From an uncultured Oscillospiraceae bacterium (GTDB lineage: Bacteria > Bacillota > Clostridia > Oscillospirales > Oscillospiraceae), in contig CANQKA010000003.1 in assembly GCA_947624395.1 (NCBI GenBank), forward strand, positions 1 to 50,557: a stretch of 50,557 nucleotides of DNA, read 5' to 3'. Positions 30,234-39,096 of the stretch are shown piece by piece. The position numbers and the translations under genes are program-made. The notes beneath the pieces were generated by a model. That model saw nothing but the letters and a program-made list of their open reading frames with translations, was not told where the DNA came from and searched no databases. Every line of letters starts with the position of its first letter. Positions within the stretch are counted from its first letter, which is position 1.

Positions 30234-31919
30234 TTATGCCTGAGAGCGGGTGAAGCTGATGTACGTGAGCGTGCCGTTTTTGTTGCCCAGAGACATGTTC
30301 CGGTTGCTCTTTATGGGCACGGCCGCCGACGTCATGGGCCCGCCGGCCACGGCCGGGTCCGCTATCAGGTATTCGCCCAGGGTCTCGTCATAGCCCACCG
30401 CGACCACGAAATGGGTGTTGGCGGTGGACAAGTTGTGTACAGGGATGATGATGGGGCAGCCGTCCGCCAGGGACCGGTCGATGATGGCCCGCAGGTCGTC
30501 AACAGAGGCGGCGGCGCTGATGTTGACCTTATAGGTGTACCCGTCGGAGCCGGCCAGTTTGGTATTTGGACCCACGTTCGCCGCGTCGCTGCCCGGGGCC
30601 GTCCAGTCGTAGGGCCCGTATTTATCCCAGCCCAGGATGAGATTCGCGGCCATGGAAAAGCTGGTGGCCAGACAGCAGCCCCGATTGCCCTGAGAAAGGC
30701 CGCTGACCCTGCCCAGATTGTCCAGCGGGCGGGTAGCCTGGAACGCGTACACGGCGGCGTATCCGGCGGTATCATAAGCGCTGGTAAATCTCTTGCCGTC
30801 GGCGCTGAGGCACCGGACCGTGAACACATACCCCACCTGGTCCCGTGCGTCGGCCCAGGTGAAGCTGGTGCCCGTGGTGTCCCCAAGCTTGTCCCAGCCG
30901 TTCGGCCCTCGGAGGTACACCCGGTACCGGGCCGCGCCGGCCACTGCGTCCCAGGTCAGCTCCATGCCCTTGGCGGTGCTCACGGCATTTTTGATCTTCG
31001 GTGCGGCTATATAAGTCAGGCTCTTGCCCGCCGTATCATAGGCGCTGGTGAAGCTCTTCTTGTCCGCAGCCAGACACCGGACCGTGAACGTATAGCGCTC
31101 GCCGCTCTTGGCCCCAGTCCAGAGAAGGCTCGTCCCGGCCGTATCCCCAATGCGCTGCCAGCCGGAGGCCGTCTTGTAATACACCCGGTATTGGGCCGCG
31201 CCGGCTACCGCGTCCCACTGTACCCGCACGCCGCCGTCGGCGCAGCTGACCTGCCGCAGCACCGGCGGGGCCAGGTAGGTCATGGTCCGGCCCACAGTAT
31301 CATAGGCGCTGAGAAAGCTCTTTTTGTCCCCGGCCAAGACCCGGACCGTGAACGTATAGCGCTCGCCGCTCTTTGCCCCGGTCCAGAGAAGGCTCGTCCC
31401 GGTTGTGTCCCCGATGCGTTGCCAGCCCGAGGCCGTCTTATAATAAACCCGGTAACCCCCGGCCGCGCCGGCCACGGCGTTCCATTGCAGCCGCACTCCA
31501 TTTGCCGCACATTCGGCCTGGGCGATCACCGGCGCCGCCACGTAGGACAGGACCCGGCCTACGGCGTCATAGTACCCGCCCTGGCCCGCGGCGTCAAAGG
31601 CCCGGACCGTGAAGGTGTACGTGGCGCCGCTTTTGGCGCCTACCCAGATCAGGGTGTTGGCCCCGGTCTCGGCGATACGCTGCCAGCCGGAGGCGGTCTT
31701 GTAATAGACCCGGTACTTTGCCGCGCCGGGAACCGCCGACCAGGCGATCTTTGCCCCCTGCGCCGTGCAGGAGACCTCGCCAATGGCCGGGGCGGGCAGC
31801 TTGTCCGTCTCGGCGGATACGGCGGCAGGCTCCGCCGGGGCCCCATCTCCAAACGCCGGAACGGCGAAGGACAGGACCGTCAGCAGAGCCAGAATAAGAC
31901 ACGGTATTTTCTTTATCAT
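30234..31919 (-). CDS. Secreted Fn3-repeat protein with C39-like (papain-fold) peptidase domain
   Basis: 561 residues. A Sec signal at 1-24 (CLILALLTVLSFAVPAFG) is followed by four Fn3-like modules of about 90 residues at 42-405, each with YRVYYKTASGWQRIG or a variant and YTFTVR. The C-terminal 150 residues resemble Peptidase_C39_2: Cys in GNRGCCLATSFSMAAN, His in NTHFVVAVGYDE and Asp in YLIADPA. Likely an extracellular cysteine peptidase or peptide-binding protein. The start at 31919 has GAGGAAACGCCT upstream. The Fn3 modules are the same type as those ending the giant surface protein, pointing to a shared wall or glycan contact. Confidence 0.83.
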   Translation of the reverse strand: MIKKIPCLILALLTVLSFAVPAFGDGAPAEPAAVSAETDKLPAPAIGEVSCTAQGAKIAWSAVPGAAKYRVYYKTASGWQRIAETGANTLIWVGAKSGATYTFTVRAFDAAGQGGYYDAVGRVLSYVAAPVIAQAECAANGVRLQWNAVAGAAGGYRVYYKTASGWQRIGDTTGTSLLWTGAKSGERYTFTVRVLAGDKKSFLSAYDTVGRTMTYLAPPVLRQVSCADGGVRVQWDAVAGAAQYRVYYKTASGWQRIGDTAGTSLLWTGAKSGERYTFTVRCLAADKKSFTSAYDTAGKSLTYIAAPKIKNAVSTAKGMELTWDAVAGAARYRVYLRGPNGWDKLGDTTGTSFTWADARDQVGYVFTVRCLSADGKRFTSAYDTAGYAAVYAFQATRPLDNLGRVSGLSQGNRGCCLATSFSMAANLILGWDKYGPYDWTAPGSDAANVGPNTKLAGSDGYTYKVNISAAASVDDLRAIIDRSLADGCPIIIPVHNLSTANTHFVVAVGYDETLGEYLIADPAVAGGPMTSAAVPIKSNRNMSLGNKNGTLTYISFTRSQA

Positions 31920-31992
31920 AGGCGTTTCCTCGCTGTGCGCAGCCTCCCGCACTGGCGGGAGGTCCGTTCGGCCGCGTTCATTTCATAGATAC

Positions 31993-32021
31993 ATTATAAT
32001 GTCACTGCCCTGGAAACGCAA
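31993..32021 (-). promoter_or_regulatory. Promoter of the C39 peptidase/DUF1015 operon
   Basis: On the minus strand TTGCGT (32016-32021), a 17-nt spacer and TATAAT (31993-31998). A GC-rich hairpin (31943-31962) lies in the leader. Confidence 0.65.
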
Positions 32022-32027
32022 GCGCGC

Positions 32028-33410
32028 TCACTCAGTGATAAGCGCCTTTCTCCGCCACGCGCCCCGGCGGAAGGCGATCCAGCTCAGCAGCGCCCCGGCG
32101 GCCCAGGACACCAGCAGCGACACAAACAGCGCCTGGGGCTGGCCCTTGGGATACGCCTCTGTGCGCGTAAAATACGCCAGACCGTAGGCCACGGGCACCC
32201 GTATGACGATGGTGGAGACCATGGTGATCCACATGGGCGTGGCCGTATCGCCCGCGCCGCGCATCACGCCGCCCAGCACCTGGGTCACCGCCACGCAGAT
32301 ATAGCCCACCGCCAGAATGCGCATCATGCGCACCGCCAAGTCCATCAGCTCCGGCGTGTCCGTAAACAGCGCGAACATGTACCGGCTGGCGAACAGCAGC
32401 AGCGTGGTGATACCGGCGGACACCGCCACGGCAATAGCGCCGCCCTGCTTCAGACCCTTGTCCACCCGGTCCATTTTTCCCGCGCCCACGTTCTGTCCGG
32501 CGTAGACGCTCAATGCCTGACCAAAGCTCATGTTGGGCATCATGGCGAAGCCGTCCACCCGCATAATGATGACGTTGCATGCCATCACCATCTCGCCCAT
32601 GCTGTTGGTCAACGACTGGACCACCAGCATCGCCATGGACATGATGCCCTGGGTGATACCGGAGGGGATGCCCAGCTTGATGATCCGCCAGGAGGCGTCT
32701 TTGGTCATGCGCAGGGTGCGCCAGTTCAGGTCGAACACGCTGCGCATGTGCAGCAGCTTCACCAGGCACAGCGCCGCCGATATGGCCTGGGCGATGATGG
32801 TCGCCAGAGCCACGCCGGGCACGCCCAGGCCGAAGCTGGCCACGAACCACACGTCCAGGAAGATGTTGAGTATCGTCGCCAGCAGCAGAAAGCCCAGGGC
32901 GGAGAACGAATCCCCCAGACCCCGCAGGATGCCGGAGAGGATATTATAATATGTGAAGCCCGCCGCACCCAGGAAGAAGATCTTCAGGTATTGGGCGCAC
33001 CAGTCGAACACGGAGTCAGGCGTGTCCAGCAGCCGCAGCAGCGGCTCGGTGATGACCACGCCGATGAGCATGGTGGCGACGGAGGTGATGGCCGCCAGGG
33101 TGATGCAGTTGCCGATGGCCGTGGACAGGCCCTTCCGGTCGCCGGCGCCGAACCTCTGGCTTATCACGATGCCCGCGCCGGTGGACACGCCCACGAACAC
33201 CGCCAGCAGCAGATTGAAGATGGGCATGCAGGTGCCCACCGCCGCCAGGGCGTTGTCCCCCACGTACTTGCCCACCACGATGGAGTCCACCGTGTTATAT
33301 AGCTGCTGCGCCACGTTGCCGATGAGCATGGGCACGGCAAATTCCATGATACGTTTCCAGGGCGCGCCCTCGGTCATGTCCCGGGCGGTGAACAGCTCCC
33401 GCAGCTTCAA
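32028..33410 (-). CDS. MATE-family efflux transporter
   Basis: 460 residues with about 12 hydrophobic segments. MATE hallmarks are PMLIGNVAQQLYNTVDSIVVGKYVGDNALAAVG at the N-terminus (split across helix 1), SGILRGLGDS and GVMRGAGDT at the end of each half. It exports drugs or metabolites using a Na+ or H+ gradient. The start is a TTG at 33410; the next in-frame ATG (33377) has no ribosome binding site. It lies 27 bp downstream of the MFS gene, forming a two-exporter operon. Confidence 0.9.
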   Translation of the reverse strand: MKLRELFTARDMTEGAPWKRIMEFAVPMLIGNVAQQLYNTVDSIVVGKYVGDNALAAVGTCMPIFNLLLAVFVGVSTGAGIVISQRFGAGDRKGLSTAIGNCITLAAITSVATMLIGVVITEPLLRLLDTPDSVFDWCAQYLKIFFLGAAGFTYYNILSGILRGLGDSFSALGFLLLATILNIFLDVWFVASFGLGVPGVALATIIAQAISAALCLVKLLHMRSVFDLNWRTLRMTKDASWRIIKLGIPSGITQGIMSMAMLVVQSLTNSMGEMVMACNVIIMRVDGFAMMPNMSFGQALSVYAGQNVGAGKMDRVDKGLKQGGAIAVAVSAGITTLLLFASRYMFALFTDTPELMDLAVRMMRILAVGYICVAVTQVLGGVMRGAGDTATPMWITMVSTIVIRVPVAYGLAYFTRTEAYPKGQPQALFVSLLVSWAAGALLSWIAFRRGAWRRKALITE

Positions 33411-33437
33411 ATCCTATCCCAACCTTTCCTGATCTTA

Positions 33438-34715
33438 TCAACTTCTTTTTCCCGCACGACCCAAACGCCGGCGGAAAGCCAAACACACCACCGCGCCCAG
33501 CACCCCCAGGGCGAACATGGTCAGCGCCGGACCGGGGTTGCCGCCCGCGCCGAACAGCCGGGCCAGAGGTCCGTCCGGGTCCGCCGTCAGCGGCAAGCAG
33601 ACCTTATCTACCAGAAAGCCCCCGGCGGCCAGCCCCAGGGGGATGGTGCAAAACTGCAGGGTGTTCCGACAGGCATAGACCCGGCCCTGCATACCGGGCG
33701 GTATGGTGCTGCGCAATATCACGTCCATGTTGGCGTTCATCACCGGCACCACGCTCCATCCCACCAGCTGGGCCAGACACCACCAGACGGGCCGGCCGGT
33801 AAAGGCCAAAATAAAATTCTCCGTACACAGGGAAAACAGCATGGTCCACCAGATCGCCCGGACCCGGTTTTTGGGCGGCGGCAGCACCGTCACCAGCACG
33901 CTGCCCGCCAAAGTCGCCAGTCCCGCGCAGGAAGCCACTGCCCCCAGCGCCTTTTCGCCCCCGTTGGGGCTGGACAGCACATAGGCCGGCAGCGCCGCGT
34001 CAAAGGCCGAGGCCACAAAATTCACCCCCGCCATGAACAGGATCAGCGCCAGGATCAGCTTATTGCGACCCAGCCATGCCAGCCCCGCTCTTGCGTCGGA
34101 TAAAAGGCTCCCGCCGCCGGTCCCGTCCGGCTCTGCCGCCGGGATACGCACAAAAACCGCCAGGGTCAGCGCCGCCACGGCGAAGGTGGCCAAGTCCACA
34201 TATATCACGCCCTCCATCCCCGCAAACGCGAACAGCGCCGTTGCCAGCACGGGGTGCGCCAGCGTGACCAGCGCGCCGGAAAGGGACCGCAGACCGCTGG
34301 CCCGCTGGTACTGCTCCCTGGGCGTGATGAGCGTCATGGCCACATCGCTGGCCGGTGACTGGACGGTGTTCATCAGGCCGGCCACGGCGTTGAGGACATA
34401 TAAATGCCCCGGCCGCAGCGCGTCCAGCCGCAGCAGGAACAGTACGACCGCCGAACAGCACGCCGCCAGACCGTCGCAGACCAGCATGGTCCGCTTTTTG
34501 TCCCACCGGTCGCACAGCGCCCCGGCGAAAACGCTCATGAGCACGTAGGGCCCGTAAGAGCAGATGGACAAAAGCGCCGTTCCCAGCGCCGAGCCTGTCC
34601 GCTCGTACAGCCACAGCGTCAGGGCGAAAACCGTCATCTCACTTCCCAGTTGGGAAAGGCTCTGGGTGGACCAGAGGACGAAAAAGGTCCTGAGACCCCG
34701 ATATGTATTTTTCAT
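33438..34715 (-). CDS. MFS-family transporter (MFS_3/macrolide-efflux-like)
   Basis: 425 residues with about 12 hydrophobic segments. The N-terminus FVLWSTQSLSQLGSEMTVFA and the loop GALCDRWDKKRTMLVCDG match the MFS_3 drug-efflux branch; MQGRVYACRNTLQFC opens the second half. The substrate is unknown. AAAGGAGC lies upstream of the ATG. First gene of an operon with the MATE exporter. A perfect 10-bp inverted repeat 72 bp upstream may regulate it. Confidence 0.88.
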   Translation of the reverse strand: MKNTYRGLRTFFVLWSTQSLSQLGSEMTVFALTLWLYERTGSALGTALLSICSYGPYVLMSVFAGALCDRWDKKRTMLVCDGLAACCSAVVLFLLRLDALRPGHLYVLNAVAGLMNTVQSPASDVAMTLITPREQYQRASGLRSLSGALVTLAHPVLATALFAFAGMEGVIYVDLATFAVAALTLAVFVRIPAAEPDGTGGGSLLSDARAGLAWLGRNKLILALILFMAGVNFVASAFDAALPAYVLSSPNGGEKALGAVASCAGLATLAGSVLVTVLPPPKNRVRAIWWTMLFSLCTENFILAFTGRPVWWCLAQLVGWSVVPVMNANMDVILRSTIPPGMQGRVYACRNTLQFCTIPLGLAAGGFLVDKVCLPLTADPDGPLARLFGAGGNPGPALTMFALGVLGAVVCLAFRRRLGRAGKRS

Positions 34716-34786
34716 TTCGACTTTGCTCCTTTGATGTTTGGTATACTGTCAAATTTGCAAAGTCCGAGGATATTTATTTACTTATC

Positions 34787-34820
34787 GCTCCATGCAGTAT
34801 CCTCTGACCTTGCATGGAGC
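34787..34820. promoter_or_regulatory. Inverted repeat upstream of the MFS gene
   Basis: GCTCCATGCA (34787-34796), a 14-nt loop and TGCATGGAGC (34811-34820). Perfect arms and no U-tract. A regulator site or leader hairpin for the exporter operon. The rest of 34716-35030 is AT-rich spacer and repeat cluster D. Confidence 0.5.
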
Positions 34821-34868
34821 GCCGCCAATGGCAAGGGGCAGCGTGGGCATAAATACTCTCCTTTTTCT

Positions 34869-35000
34869 TCTCTCCCCCAGTCTCGCTTCGCTCGACAGCC
34901 CCCTCGTCAGAGGGGGCCATATTCTTTTCCGCGGCAGAGAATCAGCCTCCCTCTGACGAGGGAGGTGGCTCCGGCGTAAGCCGGAGACGGAGGGAGAGAC
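34869..35000. repeat. Palindromic intergenic repeats, cluster D (two units)
   Basis: An inverted unit at 34869-34917 (CCCCCTCGTCAGAGGGGG stem) and a plus unit at 34945-35000 (CCTCCCTCTGACGAGGGAGG stem, second stem CTCCGGC-gtaa-GCCGGAG, ending GGAGGGAGAGA). Confidence 0.87.
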
Positions 35001-35030
35001 TTGTTGCCTTTTGCGCCAAATGCGCTTATA

Positions 35031-35429
35031 CTACTTTTTGGCCGTCACGTCGGGGATGGTCTGGCCGTGGGCGGTCATATGGGCCCGGATGGCATCAAAT
35101 GTCTCGTCGGAGATGTCGTGCTCGATCTTGCACGCGTCCCGATAGGCGGTGTCCCGCTCCACCCCCAGGCTCATGAGCACGGCGGCGATGGTCTCGTGCC
35201 GCTGGTATATGCGCTTGGCGATGGCCAGACCCTTGTCCTGCAGGTACAAAAGCCGGTCCTCGTCCCGGCGTATATAGCCGTTTTCCTCCAGCTGCTTCAT
35301 CGCCACGCTGACAGACGGCTTGGAGTAGCCGAGGGCGTTGGCGATGTCGATGGAGCGGACATAGCCCTTTTCCAGGGTCTGCATGTAGATGGCTTCCAGA
35401 TAATCCTCCGCGGATTCATGGATATTCAT
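35031..35429 (-). CDS. DtxR/MntR-family metal-dependent regulator
   Basis: 132 residues. Winged helix (ESAEDYLEAIYMQ, then YVRSIDIANALGYSKPSVSVAMKQL, split here) and dimerisation domain with metal ligands His in QRHETIA and CKIEH in DACKIEHDIS. The Cys-x-x-Glu-His set matches the DtxR/IdeR iron site rather than the Glu-x-x-Glu-His of MntR, so iron is the more likely co-repressor. No SH3 domain, as in short clostridial members. GGGAGG precedes the ATG at 35429. No metal transporter gene is adjacent. Confidence 0.88.
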   Translation of the reverse strand: MNIHESAEDYLEAIYMQTLEKGYVRSIDIANALGYSKPSVSVAMKQLEENGYIRRDEDRLLYLQDKGLAIAKRIYQRHETIAAVLMSLGVERDTAYRDACKIEHDISDETFDAIRAHMTAHGQTIPDVTAKK

Positions 35430-35514
35430 AATGCGCGCCTCCCGGCCTTTCATGTCTTTTGTAAAAATGTATTTTACCATAAATCCATAGGAAAAACAAG
35501 GTGGTGTGGTCCTG

Positions 35515-36855
35515 TTGAACGTGCCCGATCATGTGCAAGCGCTGCTGGCGGCCCTGCGGGACGCCGGCTTTGAGGCGTACCCGGTGGGCGGCTGCGTGCG
35601 GGACAGTCTCATGGGCCGCACGCCCTCCGATTGGGACCTGTGCACCGCCGCCACTCCGGCCCAGACTGAGGCAGCCCTGGCCGGGTACCGGCTCATCGAG
35701 ACCGGCGTAAAGCACGGCACCGTGACCGTCCTCACCGAACGGGGCCCTGTGGAGATCACCACCTTCCGCACCGATGGCGAATACTTTGACCACCGGCGGC
35801 CGGAGCGCGTCACCTTCGTGCCGGACCTTCGGGAGGACCTGGCCCGACGGGACTTCACCGTGAACGCCATGGCCCTGGACCCGTCCGGGAGCGTCGTTGA
35901 CCCATTCGGCGGGCGGACGGACCTGGCGGCGGGCATCATCCGCTGCGTGGGGGAGCCGGACAGGCGCTTCGGGGAGGACGCCCTGCGCATTTTGCGGGCG
36001 CTTCGCTTTGCGGCCAAGCTGGACTTTTCCATCGACCCAGCCACGGGGGACAGTGCCGTGAAAAACCGGGCGCTGCTGGATGATATCGCCCGGGAGCGGG
36101 TTTTCGCGGAGCTCACAGGCCTTCTGACCGGCCCCGGCGCGGGCCGGGTGCTGCGGGAATACGCACCCATTATTTTCCAGATGATCCCCGAACTGGCGGC
36201 CCAGGCGGGCTTTGACCAGAAAAATCCGAACCATATCCACGACATATGGACCCACACGACCATGGCCGTGGACGCCGCCCCGCCGGAGCCGGTGCTGCGG
36301 CTGACCATGCTGCTGCACGACGTGGGAAAACCGGCCTGCTTTTTCACGGACGAGGCCGGCGTGGGCCACTTTTACGGCCACGGGGAGCGGGGCGCGGAGA
36401 TGGCGGACGGCATCCTGCGGCGGCTGCGGTGCGACAACGCCACCCGGGAGCGGGTGTGTCTGATGATACGAAACCACGACATCGAGCCGCCCCAAACGCC
36501 CAGGGCCGCACGGCGGCTGCTGGCGCGGCTGGGCGAGGACGGGGCGCGGCAGCTGATCGCCTGCTGGCGGGCGGACAACGCTGACCGGGGCGAGGCGGTC
36601 CGGGTGCGGAACCTGGCCCTGATCGACGACTGGGAAAAGCTGCTGGCGGAAGCGCTGGCGGGACCGGCTCCATGCTTTTCCGTGAAGAGTCTGGCTGTGA
36701 AGGGCCAGGACATTATGGCCCTTGGCATACCGGAGGGGCCGGAAGTGGGCCGGGTACTGGCGGCGCTGTTCGACGCCGTGACCGACGGGGAGGTCCCCAA
36801 TGAAAGGGAAGCGTTACTCCATAAGGCTCTTGTAATCAGCCGTGAAAAGGACTAA
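35515..36855 (+). CDS. cca: CCA tRNA nucleotidyltransferase
   Basis: 446 residues. Adds or repairs the 3' CCA of tRNAs. The class II nucleotidyltransferase head shows VGGCVRDSLMGRTPSDWDLCT (two catalytic Asp) at about 23-43 and RRDFTVNAMAL, with PDRRFGEDALRILRALRFAAKL; an HD phosphohydrolase domain (LLHDVGKPACF) follows. The start is set at the TTG at 35515, 9 bp after AAGGTGGT; a GTG at 35506 is an alternative. The tRNA-Leu in this window already encodes CCA, so repair may matter most. Confidence 0.93.
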   Translation: MNVPDHVQALLAALRDAGFEAYPVGGCVRDSLMGRTPSDWDLCTAATPAQTEAALAGYRLIETGVKHGTVTVLTERGPVEITTFRTDGEYFDHRRPERVTFVPDLREDLARRDFTVNAMALDPSGSVVDPFGGRTDLAAGIIRCVGEPDRRFGEDALRILRALRFAAKLDFSIDPATGDSAVKNRALLDDIARERVFAELTGLLTGPGAGRVLREYAPIIFQMIPELAAQAGFDQKNPNHIHDIWTHTTMAVDAAPPEPVLRLTMLLHDVGKPACFFTDEAGVGHFYGHGERGAEMADGILRRLRCDNATRERVCLMIRNHDIEPPQTPRAARRLLARLGEDGARQLIACWRADNADRGEAVRVRNLALIDDWEKLLAEALAGPAPCFSVKSLAVKGQDIMALGIPEGPEVGRVLAALFDAVTDGEVPNEREALLHKALVISREKD

Positions 36856-36896
36856 TATATTGCCATTCTATTTATTAAACGGGAGATGACCTTGCG

Positions 36897-37742
36897 TTGA
36901 ACATCAAAGTGACGGCGGACAGCACCTGCGACCTGACGCCGGAATTGGTCGAAAAATACGGCGTCACGATAACGCCCCTGCACGTGTCCTGCGCGGACGG
37001 GAACTATCTGGACGGGACTGAGATCACGCCGGACGAGCTTTACGCCAAGATCGCCGCGGCGGGCGGCAAGCTGGCCTCCACGGCGGCGGTGAACGTGCAG
37101 GAGTACATCGACGTGTTCACCCGCCTGCGGCAAAGCTGCGACGCGGTGATCCACTTCACCATCAGCGCCCAGATGTCCGCCTGTTACCAGAACGCCTGCA
37201 TCGCGGCGGAAGAGGTGGGCGGCGTGTACGTGGTGGACAGCAAAAATCTCTCCACCGGCATCGCCCATCTTGTGCTGGACGCCTGCGACATGGCGAAAAC
37301 CGGCATGGACCCGGCCGACATCAAAAAGACCCTGGACGAGCGGCGGGAGAAACTGGACGTGAGCTTCGTGGTGGACACGCTGGAATATCTGCGCAAGGGC
37401 GGGCGCTGCACAGCCCTGGCCGCTATGGGAGCCAATATTTTGAAGCTGCACCCCTGCATCTTCGTCAAGGACGGCGAAATGGGCGTGGGCAAGAAATACC
37501 GGGGCAAGCTGGCCGAGTGCCTGACGGCCTATGTGCGCGACCGCTTGGCGGACATCGACACGGTGGACACCCGGCGCATCTTCATCACCGACTCCGGCGT
37601 GGACGAATCTATCCGCGACGCGGTGGAACAGCAGCTTCGCTCCATCGCGCCCTTTGACCAGATCATCCGCACCCGCGCCGGCTGCACCGTAAGCTGTCAC
37701 TGCGGGCCGGGGACCCTGGGCATCCTGTTTTACCGGAAGTGA
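36897..37742 (+). CDS. DegV-family fatty-acid-binding protein
   Basis: 281 residues. DegV hallmarks: ADSTCDLTPELVEKYG at the N-terminus, HFTISAQMSACYQNA around the fatty-acid head-group Ser, VDTLEYLRKGGR and GCTVSCHCGPGTLGILF at the end. In Firmicutes such proteins (FakB) present fatty acids to the FakA kinase; fakA is not in this window. TTG start at 36897 with GGGAGAT upstream. Confidence 0.92.
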   Translation: MNIKVTADSTCDLTPELVEKYGVTITPLHVSCADGNYLDGTEITPDELYAKIAAAGGKLASTAAVNVQEYIDVFTRLRQSCDAVIHFTISAQMSACYQNACIAAEEVGGVYVVDSKNLSTGIAHLVLDACDMAKTGMDPADIKKTLDERREKLDVSFVVDTLEYLRKGGRCTALAAMGANILKLHPCIFVKDGEMGVGKKYRGKLAECLTAYVRDRLADIDTVDTRRIFITDSGVDESIRDAVEQQLRSIAPFDQIIRTRAGCTVSCHCGPGTLGILFYRK

Positions 37743-37818
37743 CCGGGCAAAACATACATATTTCGACACTTTGTTTATAGCGCAAATAAAATTAATAAAT
37801 ATTTTATTGATTTTGGAC

Positions 37819-37847
37819 TTGTTTTATTGCGGAAACTATATTATAAT
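37819..37847 (+). promoter_or_regulatory. Promoter of the coiled-coil protein gene
   Basis: TTGTTT (37819-37824), a 17-nt spacer and TATAAT (37842-37847), 39 bp before the ATG and in AT-rich DNA. Confidence 0.75.
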
Positions 37848-37885
37848 CGGGCGTACGAAAATAAATCACCAAGGAGGATATTCAC

Positions 37886-38221
37886 ATGCCCCGTCCCAAG
37901 GGAAGCAAGAATAAAAAAACCATCCAGACCGTCTCTCAGGTAGAGACCCAGATCGCCTCCAAGCTGGAAGCCAAGGCCGCCCTGGAAGCCGAGCAGGCCG
38001 CCATCGTCGCCGAGATCGACAAGCAGAAGCAGCTTCTGCGGGCCAAGAAGAAGGAACTGCGGGCCGCGGAAAAGAGCATTCTGGCGCTGGAGGAAAAGAA
38101 GGCGCAGGCCGAGGCCATCGCCGCCGCCCAGAGCCAGAAGGCGGAGATCGAAAAGGCGGTCTCCAAGCTGGTCAGCAGCGGCAAGTCCGCCGAAGAGATC
38201 CTGGAGATGCTCAACAAGTGA
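37886..38221 (+). CDS. Small basic coiled-coil protein, possibly DNA-binding
   Basis: 111 residues. The N-terminus MPRPKGSKNKKT resembles an AT-hook-like basic arm. Residues 20-95 are a long Ala/Glu/Lys-rich coiled coil, and the end SSGKSAEEILEMLNK may be a short helical domain. AAGGAGG precedes the ATG; its own promoter and a very strong terminator suggest an abundant monocistronic mRNA. A nucleoid-associated or transcription-modulating role is possible but inferred only from charge and shape. Confidence 0.75.
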   Translation: MPRPKGSKNKKTIQTVSQVETQIASKLEAKAALEAEQAAIVAEIDKQKQLLRAKKKELRAAEKSILALEEKKAQAEAIAAAQSQKAEIEKAVSKLVSSGKSAEEILEMLNK

Positions 38222-38226
38222 GACCA

Positions 38227-38266
38227 TTCCGGCCGGCGTTTTCCGCCGGCCGGAAAGTATTTTTTA
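38227..38266 (+). terminator. Rho-independent terminator
   Basis: A 12-bp perfect stem (TTCCGGCCGGCG at 38227-38238 with 38244-38255), 5-nt loop, then GTATTTTTTATT. Confidence 0.92.
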
Positions 38267-38277
38267 TTGGAACGTTT

Positions 38278-39012
38278 ATGCGACCCATACAAGAACTGCT
38301 TCCTTGCAAAAAAGCCATATTTTTTGACCTGGACGGCACGCTGGTCGATTCCATCGGCGTGTGGAACGAGGCGGACGAACTTTTGGCCCGGGAGCTGACC
38401 GGCGCCGCCCCGGACCGGGCAGAGATACGCCGGTTTCGGGAGGAATGTCTGCGCCGGTTCCGGGGCGAGCCGGAGCCCTATCTGTGCTACTGCGCGGAGC
38501 TTAAATACCGCTACGGAACGGAACTGTCCCCCCGGCAGGTACATCAGCGGCGGCAGACCATCGCCCGCGGGCTCTTGACGCGGATGGACTACCGCCCCGG
38601 CGCGGACATTTTTCTGCGGGCATTAAAGGCCCGGGGCTATATTCTCGTCCTTGCCACCACGGGCCGCAGGGCCAGCGTGGACGTGTACCGGACGGAGAAC
38701 GAAAATATCGCCGCCAAAGCCCCCATCGACGCCATATTCGACCGGGTCTATACCTGCGAGGACGTGACGGCCATCAAGCCGAACCCGGAGATTTATATCC
38801 GGGCGCTTCAAGACCTGGGCCTGTCTGCGGGGGAGTGCCTGGTATTCGAGGACTCTTTGGCCGGGGTCCAGGCCGCCAAGGCCGCGGGCCTGGAAACCGT
38901 CGCAATTTATGATAAATATTCCGACCCAGACAGAGAGGAGATAAACGCCCTGGCGGACTGTCAGGTCTCGGATTATCCCACCATTTTATCATCGTTAAAT
39001 TGGGGAAAATAA
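38278..39012 (+). CDS. HAD-family phosphatase/phosphomutase-like hydrolase
   Basis: 244 residues. HAD motif I FFDLDGTLVDS at the N-terminus, a helical cap at about 30-110, motif II LATTGRRAS, motif III Lys in AIKPNPEIY and motif IV EDSLAGVQAA. Resembles beta-phosphoglucomutase/phosphoglycolate phosphatase-like enzymes; substrate unknown. The ATG at 38278 follows the terminator closely and has only a weak TGGAAC site, so expression may be low. Confidence 0.88.
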   Translation: MRPIQELLPCKKAIFFDLDGTLVDSIGVWNEADELLARELTGAAPDRAEIRRFREECLRRFRGEPEPYLCYCAELKYRYGTELSPRQVHQRRQTIARGLLTRMDYRPGADIFLRALKARGYILVLATTGRRASVDVYRTENENIAAKAPIDAIFDRVYTCEDVTAIKPNPEIYIRALQDLGLSAGECLVFEDSLAGVQAAKAAGLETVAIYDKYSDPDREEINALADCQVSDYPTILSSLNWGK

Positions 39013-39096
39013 ATTTTTCTCTCTTGGCATTATATCAAATATAATATATCGCGTGGAAAACAGTGCAAATAATCGGGATTTTATGGGAATATTGGC

